IMG/VR virus record: IMGVR_UViG_3300044691_000213
Location: 1-52,385 of that record
Length of the DNA: 52,385 nucleotides
Direction: 5' to 3' (one strand)
Origin: a virus
Under the pieces are notes generated by a model. It was not told where the DNA came from. It did no database searches and saw only the letters and a program-made list of their open reading frames with translations. Numbering within the stretch: position 1 is the stretch's first letter; each line of letters begins with the position of its first letter. A program made the translations under genes and the position numbers. Below are positions 45,971 to 52,385 of this stretch, piece after piece.

Positions 45971-46223
45971 TGGCTACGATCCGCTTCACGGCCTCGCGCT
46001 TGCGTTGCTCGGTCGTCAATTCAGCCGTTATGCCGGACATGGCGTCAAGCGCGCGGTCGAGTTCGACGCGATCCCACACCTTCCTCCGGCCGGCGTATGG
46101 CAGCGCGGCGGGCAGTCGGCGGGTCGAAACTTGCAGGTCGAAGTTGGAGACGGTCATCCCGCAATAGTCGGCCGCCTCGGCATGCGTGAGGCCGCGTTTC
46201 ATCGGAACGGCAGAGGTCGCCAT
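45933..46223 (-). CDS. Excisionase-like HTH protein
   Basis: 96 residues, GGGGAG 5 nt before ATG 46223. The motif LTHAEAADYCGMTVSNFDLQ, then RRLPAALPYAGRRKVWDRVE, is a MerR/AlpA-like winged HTH of the kind used by phage excisionases. Its overlap with int start supports a role in excision control. A long basic C-terminal helix follows. Confidence 0.8.
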   Translation of the reverse strand: MATSAVPMKRGLTHAEAADYCGMTVSNFDLQVSTRRLPAALPYAGRRKVWDRVELDRALDAMSGITAELTTEQRKREAVKRIVANAGKNAVRHKAG

Positions 46224-46224
46224 C

Positions 46225-46518
46225 TCACTCCCCTTTCGTTCGGCTGGAGCGGAGGGCTACCAGTGCAATGCGCTCCATCTGCTCTACGAGCTTGTTTTTG
46301 GTTGGGCCGCACGGGCGCAGGTGGACGATCTGATCCAACGCGTCCATCAGCTCGACCATCTCCTCACTGGCGGAGGATAGATCGGACTCGACCTTTGCCT
46401 CCGCGACGAGCCACGCGGCCCTGGCCTCTTTTTTCCATTCGCGCCAAGATTCCTCGTGACCGGAACAGCCCGAGATTGCGATTGCCATCGCTTTGATATC
46501 GGCAACGGTCGGGCTCAT
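46225..46518 (-). CDS. Hypothetical protein, 97 aa
   Basis: Helical, with Trp-rich SWREWKKEARAAWLVAEAKV and acidic SDLSSASEEMVELMDALDQI. Its start overlaps the stop of the next upstream gene. Unknown function. Confidence 0.7.
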   Translation of the reverse strand: MSPTVADIKAMAIAISGCSGHEESWREWKKEARAAWLVAEAKVESDLSSASEEMVELMDALDQIVHLRPCGPTKNKLVEQMERIALVALRSSRTKGE

Positions 46519-47057
46519 GATGCTTCACCAGCAGGAGGGGTGGAGATCCGGATGCGGTCTCCGAGGACGCGGCGAAGGGCTTCGGCCATACGAGTTTGCA
46601 GAGAATCGTGCAGATTTCGGGCGTTCACCAAGGACAGAAATGCGGAGGAGAGATTTATGCAATCCTCCATCGTGACCGTAACCGGCGTGGCGAGGAGGTG
46701 GGCGCGGTCGAGCGCTCCGACCACGGATTCGCTGGATGGAAATCCGAAGGCGTAAGTTCTGGCCTCGTCTATGGCGGCTACAGCACGAGCTCGCACGTCT
46801 TCCGGCACCTGTGGGGTGGCGGGAGGTGACAGGGCGGCGATGGCGGCGACGATGGTCCTGGCAACGTGCGGGGCGCACTCCAGGATATAGCCGTCAAGAC
46901 AGCGAATGACGGCCAGATACGCCGGGTCGTTTTCCGATACTCGGGACGCGCAGTCCGGGCATTTTTCCGAACGATAGGCATTTTCGCCGAAATCGAAGCC
47001 GCCGATCTCGCCCCGCCCGTCGCACGTAGCGCAGGCGGGATTGGTGAGCGTATTCAC
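46515..47057 (-). CDS. Zinc-ribbon protein with helical C-terminus
   Basis: 180 residues from GTG 47057 (GGGGAG 8 nt upstream, GTGA overlap). The N-terminal DnaJ-like zinc site CATCDGRGEIGGFDF, then KCPDCASR, is followed by a largely helical body (ARTIVAAIAALSPP, VRARAVAAIDEART). The longer open frame upstream is excluded by the coupled start. Unknown function. Confidence 0.72.
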   Translation of the reverse strand: MNTLTNPACATCDGRGEIGGFDFGENAYRSEKCPDCASRVSENDPAYLAVIRCLDGYILECAPHVARTIVAAIAALSPPATPQVPEDVRARAVAAIDEARTYAFGFPSSESVVGALDRAHLLATPVTVTMEDCINLSSAFLSLVNARNLHDSLQTRMAEALRRVLGDRIRISTPPAGEAS

Positions 47058-47209
47058 GGCTTGATCTCCCCGCACACCGGGCACAAAGGCCAATGCGAGA
47101 ACGAAAGCTTCCCGCAACCACACGCCGTCATGATCGAGGATTCCTTTACGGGTGGCGCAACGGCCGGAAGCGACGGATCTCGGAACGGCTGGCGGGCTGG
47201 TTTCGTCAT
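47054..47209 (-). CDS. Small Cys-containing protein, 51 aa
   Basis: ATG 47209 (GGAG upstream, ATGA overlap) to a GTGA junction with the next gene. The end MTACGCGKLSFSHWPLCPVC, then GEIKP, forms a compact zinc ribbon. Unknown function. Confidence 0.62.
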   Translation of the reverse strand: MTKPARQPFRDPSLPAVAPPVKESSIMTACGCGKLSFSHWPLCPVCGEIKP

Positions 47210-47424
47210 GACTTTCTCCGAAGACACCGGGTTACGATCAGGGCTTTTCCATCCCGCAGATCCCGATAGGCATCCGATGCAAACTGGACCTGGGCATCCG
47301 CGAGGACCGGGCATTGCAGTTCGCTGAATACGACTTTGGAGATCGAATCCTCGGCGTTGTCCGGCGTGCATTGGTCGGGAGGGATCGAAACTGAGCAGAT
47401 CAGGAGAAGGGCGAGGAACGTCAT
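47206..47424 (-). CDS. Small exported protein, 72 aa
   Basis: The N-terminus MTFLALLLICSVSIPPDQC is a short signal-like segment. The mature part has several Cys (ELQCPVLADAQV, TRCLRR) as expected for a periplasmic disulfide protein. ATGA-coupled on both sides. Confidence 0.6.
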   Translation of the reverse strand: MTFLALLLICSVSIPPDQCTPDNAEDSISKVVFSELQCPVLADAQVQFASDAYRDLRDGKALIVTRCLRRKS

Positions 47425-47594
47425 TTCAGCGGACCTTTCTCAACCGGACCGACCTGCACAGACACGCCCCACGCGGCCCACCAGCATTGGGTTGAGAGCG
47501 CGATTAGAGCCACGGCAACGGCCATAGGATCGGGCTGGACCGAGGCGGCACGAATGGCGCGGCGGTCGGCGAGGTTGATGATGGTGGCGGTCAT
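47421..47594 (-). CDS. Small membrane protein, 57 aa
   Basis: ATG 47594 overlaps the DUF1367 stop, and the stop overlaps the next ATG. The middle VAVALIALSTQCWWAAWGVS is a likely membrane helix. The basic N-terminus NLADRRAIRAA suggests the cytosolic side. Unknown function. Confidence 0.6.
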   Translation of the reverse strand: MTATIINLADRRAIRAASVQPDPMAVAVALIALSTQCWWAAWGVSVQVGPVEKGPLK

Positions 47595-48034
47595 GCGGCA
47601 TCCCTCCTGGTATCATCGAGCATCGCGTGAACCTCGGCCGCCAATTCCTCGAAATCCGCGCCCGGCAGGATGTGCTCGCAGATCAGCCGAACCGAATCAT
47701 CGAAGAATCGTCGGAACTGGTCAGACGGCATGCTCCCGAAAGAAATCGACTGCGGCGCCGGGACGACTTTTCCGCCAGGGAGTTTGATTAAATCGTATCG
47801 GCCGAGAGCGAGCTTGAGCGCGACGAGCAGGCGCTCCGGCGTCTCGAATTCGCTGGCCTCCGCGACCTTCGTCAGAAGTGAAAAATAAAGCCGATGTTGG
47901 TCGATACTCCTCGGACGGTGGACCTTGACCAGCACGCGCTCGCCGAGCTTGATCTTTTCCAGCATGTCGGCGCTGTCCGGGTTCGCCGGCTCCAGCCCGG
48001 CTTTCGTCCGCTTCATGACGAGGTTCGCTTCCAT
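47591..48034 (-). CDS. DUF1367-like phage protein
   Basis: 147 residues from ATG 48034 (CGGGAGG 7 nt upstream). EANLVMKRTKAGLEPANPDS, LKIGQAV-like EKIKLGERVLVKVHRPRSID, HRLYFSLLTKVAE and KLPGGKVVPAPQSISFGSM follow the DUF1367 pattern, a family of phage recombination-region proteins of unknown activity. It precedes the coupled small genes. Confidence 0.75.
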   Translation of the reverse strand: MEANLVMKRTKAGLEPANPDSADMLEKIKLGERVLVKVHRPRSIDQHRLYFSLLTKVAEASEFETPERLLVALKLALGRYDLIKLPGGKVVPAPQSISFGSMPSDQFRRFFDDSVRLICEHILPGADFEELAAEVHAMLDDTRRDAA

Positions 48035-48036
48035 GA

Positions 48037-49590
48037 TCAGCCTCCCGTCAGCAGGCGCGCGGGATCGGCCAGGTCTTCGGCGCCAACGATCTCGGGTTCT
48101 GCCGGCGCGGCGAGGCGTTCCTGGGTCGCCTTGATGGCCTTGCAGATCGATCCATAGACCTTGGGTCCACCCTTCTCGCAGAGGTCCAAGGCCTGCAGGT
48201 TCTCCATCTGCCAGCCGTTGCTTTCCTCGATCGTCCGGGATGCCTTCATGGCCGCAATGAAGGATCGGCCGAACTGGCCCCAATCCCGGGCGCCGGTTTC
48301 CGTCGCGGGTATCGCGATCGGGCGCGGCAGGAATTCATCAACCGCTTCGGCCTGGGGAACGATGACCTTCAATGCCAGCGCCGCGTCGTAGAGATCGACA
48401 ATCTCGCCGATGGCGATGTTTGCCGCCTCCATTTCCGCCAAGGCGTCTTGGTTGTGCTCCACGATCGCGATGACGACATCCGGCTCCGCGTCACGCACCA
48501 GGCCACCCAACATCGCGATTGCGCGCGGCGCCGGCCATTCGCCGACGATCTCGCCGAACTCATCGATGATCGTGATGTCTAGGGATGCGTCGACGGCGGC
48601 CTTAATGGGCTCGCCATCGAAATCGCTGCGGCGGGGGCGAGCCGGCGCGGTCTGTCCCGCGACCTGTTCCGGGTAGAACTCCTCGATCACGTCGCTTTCA
48701 TCGTCGCCCGGCAGCGGGGCATTGACTGGCGCATAGGACAGGAGACGCCGGGCCTCATCCTCGATATGGGCGATGCTCACATGCGTCGTGGCGCGGTCTA
48801 GCGCGATCTGGTGGCCGCGGTTCTGCAGTTCGGCCATATCTCCCGGGAATTCGAGCCCGACGACATAGATGGTCTGCTGCTTGCCTTCCGGGTCGGTCGC
48901 CTGTTTCGGTCGAACCTGAAGCGTGAGCGGCAGATTGGCGAGCGGGCCTCCGGTGATCTGGCGCAGGAACGCCATGGACGACATGATGCCGACGATCGTG
49001 TTGTATGAAGTCGTGCGGAACTTCCACACGCCGCCGATGCCGCCAGCGCCATCGATCAAGGTCGACAGAACTCCGTTCATCTTGCACTTATCGGCGCCCT
49101 TGTATTCCGGATCCTGGCGAAAGCATGTGCATGGGACATTTGACCGGCTTTTGCCGTCATCGCCCAATCGGCTGGCCGTCTCGCCGTCGCCCGAGCAGAA
49201 CAGCGTGCGCCCCTTGTAGGCCGCATACCGGGTCGGGAAATTCAGCGACGGATCGTCATAGAGCAACCGGACCTTGATATCGGTCGGCTTGTCGCCGATC
49301 GTGGCGTGGATGGCTTCATCCCGAGCGAAGTTTCCGTCTTCCTGCCGGTCGAGCGTCGTCACCACGAAATGATCTAGCTTCTGCGGCATCTGGAATTCAT
49401 TGCCGTTGCGGGATTTCGTTTTGGCGCCTTTGATGCCGATCTTTATGCGTCCCCTCTCCGGCAGAGCCGGGACGAGACCCTTGATCGAAGTGACTTGCCG
49501 AGAGCGCCGAGGAACGTATTCCTGGTCATCGGGCATCTTCCTGTGTCCGCCGTTGCCTTTTCCTGGGCGATGGGGAAGTGGCTTGGTCAT
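48037..49590 (-). CDS. Large early protein resembling Gp3-type directionality factors
   Basis: 517 residues from ATG 49590 (the ATG at 49537 is another option; neither has a strong ribosome site). The core LDHFVVTTLDRQEDGNFARD, NFPTRYAAYKGRTLFCSGDG, the Cys cluster NVPCTCFRQDPEYKGADKC, and LPLTLQVRPKQATDPEGKQQ recall proteins annotated as Gp3-like recombination directionality factors or metal-binding phage proteins. Lying in the int operon fits, but the link is tentative. The C-terminal about 200 residues are acidic then helical. Confidence 0.75.
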   Translation of the reverse strand: MTKPLPHRPGKGNGGHRKMPDDQEYVPRRSRQVTSIKGLVPALPERGRIKIGIKGAKTKSRNGNEFQMPQKLDHFVVTTLDRQEDGNFARDEAIHATIGDKPTDIKVRLLYDDPSLNFPTRYAAYKGRTLFCSGDGETASRLGDDGKSRSNVPCTCFRQDPEYKGADKCKMNGVLSTLIDGAGGIGGVWKFRTTSYNTIVGIMSSMAFLRQITGGPLANLPLTLQVRPKQATDPEGKQQTIYVVGLEFPGDMAELQNRGHQIALDRATTHVSIAHIEDEARRLLSYAPVNAPLPGDDESDVIEEFYPEQVAGQTAPARPRRSDFDGEPIKAAVDASLDITIIDEFGEIVGEWPAPRAIAMLGGLVRDAEPDVVIAIVEHNQDALAEMEAANIAIGEIVDLYDAALALKVIVPQAEAVDEFLPRPIAIPATETGARDWGQFGRSFIAAMKASRTIEESNGWQMENLQALDLCEKGGPKVYGSICKAIKATQERLAAPAEPEIVGAEDLADPARLLTGG

Positions 49591-49594
49591 GATG

Positions 49595-50545
49595 TCAGCG
49601 GATTTGCGTGGTGCTGGTTTCGGTGACCGTCGCGCCCGGCAGCGAACGGACATTGGCCCGAACCTGGCGGTCATAGATCTGCTGCACGGTGGCGAGGATC
49701 GCGGCCTCGTCCACCTTGCGGCAATGCTTAAGGGCGGCGGTTAGGTCGGTGATCTCGGCCTTCCAGGACTTCTTGCCGAACGCCTTGGGACCGTAACCGC
49801 TGCTGATTGGGGCTGCGACGCTCTGGGCGGCCTGACGATCCAGGTCGGTCGCCGCGTCCGCCAGCTTCTGCTGGTCGATCTCGGCCTGAAGGTTGCGCTC
49901 GCGAGTGGCCGCCTCCTCCGTGGCCCGGAGAGCATCGGCCGCCTCGCGCTGGCGTCGGGCCTCTGCTGCTGCGGCTGCGTTGCCAGCCCGCTGTGCGGCT
50001 TGCTCGGCCTCGCGAACCTTGCGATCGGCTTCGTCCTGGGCGCGCTTGGCTGCGGCTTCGGCGGCGAGCCGTGCATTCTCGGCCGCGACGGCGAGGGCGC
50101 GTTGCCTGTTGGCCTCTTCCTGAAGGCGCAGGCGCTCGACCTCGGCCTTGCGGTCCTGTTCCTTGCGGTAGGCATCGATCTTGCCCATCAGCACGGCGAG
50201 CGGGCCGCCGATCAGCTTCTTCTTGCTGTCCATCTCGGCCAGCACGAGGGCGATGTTGCCGAAGTGGGCGTCGACGGTGCGGCAGTTGTCCAGGAACGGA
50301 CGCTTGCGCTCCTCGCGAGTATCTTCGACCAGGGTCAAATGCTTCTTGATCAGGCCGGCGAGCAGCGTCGCCTTTCCAGCGGTGTCCTCGTCGGTGACGG
50401 TGGCGCGGCCGACGCCGGCCGCGAGATCCTGAGCCCGCTCAAGTAGCTTCTCGGTCTCATCGATCAGAACTTCGCTCAGCGGCGGGTTGTTGCCGCCAAT
50501 GCCGTGGCGGTCGAGGTCGTCTTTGGCAATAGCAAGTGCGGACAT
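49595..50545 (-). CDS. Coiled-coil phage protein, 316 aa
   Basis: An N-terminal alpha-helical domain (DRHGIGGNNPPLSEVLIDET, TLLAGLIKKHLTLVEDTREE) leads into a very long Ala/Glu/Arg coiled coil at about 120-235 (EQDRKAEVERLRLQEEANRQ and onward). A compact end carries SWKAEITDLTAALKHC, then DRQVRANVRSLPG. Such proteins accompany phage recombination genes. Function unknown. Confidence 0.78.
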   Translation of the reverse strand: MSALAIAKDDLDRHGIGGNNPPLSEVLIDETEKLLERAQDLAAGVGRATVTDEDTAGKATLLAGLIKKHLTLVEDTREERKRPFLDNCRTVDAHFGNIALVLAEMDSKKKLIGGPLAVLMGKIDAYRKEQDRKAEVERLRLQEEANRQRALAVAAENARLAAEAAAKRAQDEADRKVREAEQAAQRAGNAAAAAEARRQREAADALRATEEAATRERNLQAEIDQQKLADAATDLDRQAAQSVAAPISSGYGPKAFGKKSWKAEITDLTAALKHCRKVDEAAILATVQQIYDRQVRANVRSLPGATVTETSTTQIR

Positions 50546-50557
50546 GATTTTCTTTTC

Positions 50558-50725
50558 CTATTCGTCGACGTCATCGAAAATCGAGCGGTTGCCCTTTTCG
50601 TCGAGAAGGGTGCCGTCCTTGGCCCACAGCGGGCTGCCGTTCTGGTGCTTATGGTCGCGCCAACCGGGATGGATTTCGTCCAGCCTCGCCGTTTTCTCGG
50701 CGACCTCTTGTTCGGTGAAAGACAT
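50558..50725 (-). CDS. Small hypothetical protein, 55 aa
   Basis: ATG 50725 has AGGAGG 6 nt upstream. The sequence KTARLDEIHPGWRDHKHQNG, then PLWAKDGTLLDEKGNRSIFD, is compact and acidic. It lies 12 nt from the next gene. It is hidden inside a longer frame in another phase. Confidence 0.7.
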   Translation of the reverse strand: MSFTEQEVAEKTARLDEIHPGWRDHKHQNGSPLWAKDGTLLDEKGNRSIFDDVDE

Positions 50726-50734
50726 GCGCGCCTC

Positions 50735-51115
50735 CTAGAAAGGGCTTGGGAGCGTCGCGAGATCGACGCGGTGAGTTGGGTTGGCTTCGGGCAAATGCGG
50801 TGCGTTTTCTTTGGCCCATTCACGATCAGCCACGAGAAATTCGTATTCAGCCGCGGTGATCTCCCTGCCGCGACGTAACCAAATGTCATCGAGATGGCAG
50901 ACCGCGCCGTTCTTTCGAGCGGTCAGGATCGGCGACCGATCCATCAGGTTCGCCGGGTTGCCGGGCTCACACTCGGTACGCTCCCACCGGATGCAGCAGC
51001 CGACTTCGACGCCGCCCTTTGTGAAGGTCATCGCCCAATAGCCGGGCTTGTACTGGCCGAGAACGCGAACCTGCAGCAGGTCCCGCGCCGTGGGCTGGTA
51101 AGGGCGGCGGCTCAC
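50735..51115 (-). CDS. Hypothetical protein, 126 aa
   Basis: Basic start SRRPYQPTARDLLQVRVLGQ, middle VEVGCCIRWERTECEPGN, and end TAAEYEFLVADREWAKENAP. No family recognised. ATGA overlap with the gene upstream. Confidence 0.72.
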   Translation of the reverse strand: MSRRPYQPTARDLLQVRVLGQYKPGYWAMTFTKGGVEVGCCIRWERTECEPGNPANLMDRSPILTARKNGAVCHLDDIWLRRGREITAAEYEFLVADREWAKENAPHLPEANPTHRVDLATLPSPF

Positions 51116-51333
51116 GGCACAAATCCCTTAGAAACAGCCACCTCGAAACGGTAGACGCCGGCATCGGCCGATTTCGAGGTGTAGCCGCGGGCGATCGCGC
51201 GCCACCACAGACGATGCTCGCCGGACCAGATGACGACCAATTTGCCGCGCAGCTTGTCGCGCGTTTTGTGACCGCCCTTGCGCTGCATGCATCGGAGTTG
51301 GCGGGTGTATCCGCTTAGAATGGGCGCGGTCAT
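51112..51333 (-). CDS. Small basic protein, 73 aa
   Basis: Highly basic: RQLRCMQRKGGHKTRDKLRG, then HRLWWRAIARGYTSK. Possibly nucleic-acid-binding. Overlaps its neighbours on both sides. Confidence 0.68.
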   Translation of the reverse strand: MTAPILSGYTRQLRCMQRKGGHKTRDKLRGKLVVIWSGEHRLWWRAIARGYTSKSADAGVYRFEVAVSKGFVP

Positions 51334-51644
51334 TCCGCAGCCCTCGAAAAGTAGTCCGCCCGATCCCCCGCCAACTCCCGCAGATGGATCTGACCCTCAA
51401 GCCGGTAGACCGCCTTACCCAGCACCTTCCGGGGCTCGTGGAATGCATCCGTGAGCGCATCCGTGAGGGTGGCGTCGAACACCGCTCGATCGACGGTCAT
51501 GCCCGACATCACCTCGATCTGCTCGGCGTTCCGATCGAACACGACATGAGCGGCAATCCGGATTTGCTTCTCGGCAGCGGCGATGAAGTCGAGGGCGGCC
51601 CGTGCGTCGCGGTATTCACGGTCGAGATTGGCAATGGCGGACAT
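51330..51644 (-). CDS. Hypothetical helical protein, 104 aa
   Basis: Helical throughout (NLDREYRDARAALDFIAAAE, DRAVFDATLTDALTDAFHEP). No family recognised. In the overlap chain of the leftward operon. Confidence 0.7.
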   Translation of the reverse strand: MSAIANLDREYRDARAALDFIAAAEKQIRIAAHVVFDRNAEQIEVMSGMTVDRAVFDATLTDALTDAFHEPRKVLGKAVYRLEGQIHLRELAGDRADYFSRAAE

Positions 51645-51647
51645 GGG

Positions 51648-51914
51648 TCAGGCCCTCTCTTCAAAGGCCGTGCACGTCGGCTGCCCGTCGGCGCCGTACT
51701 GCCATTCGGTCGGGTAGGACTCGTCCTTCACGTCGTAGAAAAAGACCGCGCCTGCAATCATGCAGGGCTCGTCAGGACCGCTGCGCTTGCAGTGAACGCA
51801 ATAGGAGGATGCGAAATAGTCGCCCTCGGTCCCATTGCTCGGGCGGTACTTCTCGCCGGCACGCGCCTTGAAAAGATTCGCCTGCCCGGACGTGTAAATT
51901 CCACGGTCAACCAT
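51648..51914 (-). CDS. Hypothetical Cys-containing protein, 88 aa
   Basis: ATG 51914, AGGGGGAA upstream, is preferred over the longer frame from 51956. FASSYCVHCKRSGPDEPCMI forms a possible metal site, followed by an aromatic segment VFFYDVKDESYPTEWQYG. Unknown function. Confidence 0.65.
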   Translation of the reverse strand: MVDRGIYTSGQANLFKARAGEKYRPSNGTEGDYFASSYCVHCKRSGPDEPCMIAGAVFFYDVKDESYPTEWQYGADGQPTCTAFEERA

Positions 51915-52266
51915 TATGAAATTCCCCCTGATGCGGCGATTGGGAAGGGACATCACCAGCCCATATCCCGGTCGAGTTGCTCATGAGCTTCATCGCGCTC
52001 TTGGGCGAAGGCGTCCCTCGCGGCCCAACGGGCTTGGTCTGAACCGAGGCCACGAGATCGGCAGCGGCGGCGAAGGAATTGCCGAAGCCCTTCTGCATCG
52101 CCCCGGCACTCATCCCGTTCAGATAGACCGAGAAGCCATGATCGCTGCGGTAGACTTCCGCATGCGGGTAGCCCTTGGCCTTCAACTGATCGGTCAGGGA
52201 TTGGGCGGCCCGCGTCACGAGAGCGTGTGCGGCCTGGACGTCATCGGAATTGAGTTCGGTTGCCAT
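51907..52266 (-). CDS. Hypothetical protein, 119 aa
   Basis: ATG 52266 with AGGAGG 7 nt upstream. Helical start ATELNSDDVQAAHALVTRAA, then VYRSDHGFSVYLNGMSAGAM. No family recognised. Confidence 0.72.
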   Translation of the reverse strand: MATELNSDDVQAAHALVTRAAQSLTDQLKAKGYPHAEVYRSDHGFSVYLNGMSAGAMQKGFGNSFAAAADLVASVQTKPVGPRGTPSPKSAMKLMSNSTGIWAGDVPSQSPHQGEFHNG

Positions 52267-52268
52267 GA

Positions 52269-52385
52269 TCAAACCTCCTGCGGCTTGACATCGGCGATGC
52301 CGACGAGACCCATGAATTCCAAAACCCAGCCTTCGGTGATCTTGGATATCCGGCTCGTCTCAGGCGTGTCGCCCTTGCTTATGTT
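52269..52385 (-). CDS. C-terminal fragment of a leftward gene, right edge
   Basis: An open frame enters from the right edge and ends at TGA 52269-52271, 2 nt before the next ATG. Visible residues include GDTPETSRISKITEGWVLEF and GLVGIADVKPQEV. It is the farthest upstream member of the int-containing operon that can be seen; the start lies outside. Confidence 0.6.
   Translation of the reverse strand, partial: NISKGDTPETSRISKITEGWVLEFMGLVGIADVKPQEV

Noticed and set aside
1-52385. Circular join of the two contig ends.
   Set aside because: If joined, the pentapeptide gene would stop a few codons past the edge, which is possible but not diagnostic. No terminal repeat was seen, so circularity is not claimed.
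1-52385. tRNA, rRNA, CRISPR arrays and insertion sequences.
   Set aside because: No cloverleaf, rRNA segment, repeat-spacer array, transposase or terminal inverted repeats was recognised by eye. A short tRNA could be missed without a covariance-model scan.

Overview
The window is phage DNA from end to end: a temperate siphovirus (a prophage or an assembled phage genome) of a GC-rich host, most likely an alphaproteobacterium. The evidence is an HK97-type packaging and capsid module, a long-tail module with a 1064-residue tape measure, DUF2460/DUF2163/NlpC-P60/hub tail-tip genes in the order typical of alphaproteobacterial phages and gene transfer agents, a DUF2312 (GapR-like) protein, and an integrase. 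No host gene and no attL/attR is visible. Both ends cut through minus-strand genes.

Layout. 1-1.5 kb: immunity region, with a pentapeptide-repeat gene leaving the left edge, a leftward repressor and a rightward Cro-like gene. Copies of one operator (AGGGCA-N4-TGCCCC/T) sit in both promoter regions. 1.6-12 kb: rightward early genes (HNH homing-type endonuclease, GapR-like protein, VRR-NUC nuclease, zinc-module proteins, MT-A70 and C5-cytosine methyltransferases, DUF1376-type replication protein), broken by a small leftward regulatory pair at 8.6-9.0 kb. 12.0-12.1 kb: a probable late promoter followed by a strong RNA hairpin. 12.4-23.4 kb: HNH, terminase, portal, protease, capsid, connectors, tail tube and tail chaperones with a -1 frameshift site. 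23.4-35.9 kb: tape measure, tail tip and fibre. 36-41.9 kb: a leftward membrane/HTH pair, then metallophosphoesterase, lysis genes and a secreted beta-helix protein. 42.1-43.1 kb: leftward small genes under an XRE regulator. 43.3-44.5 kb: small rightward genes. 44.5-44.9 kb: non-coding, candidate attP. 44.9-52.4 kb: one long leftward operon of overlapping genes ending in an excisionase-like gene and the integrase.

The most unusual parts are in the tail tip. A DUF2163 tail gene is split after about 30 codons by a beta-helix domain on a proline-rich linker, and a paralogue of that beta-helix with a signal peptide sits behind the lysis genes. The hub protein downstream carries a 139-residue intein-like (Hint) domain with Cys at its start and His-Asn at its end, but Gly at the +1 position, so it looks like an A-type bacterial intein-like domain that cleaves rather than splices. 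The fibre gene is followed by an out-of-frame vestige of a second 3' end, which suggests tip exchange.

Translation is tightly coupled (ATGA, GTGA and TTGA overlaps throughout), including several proteins of 27-32 residues.
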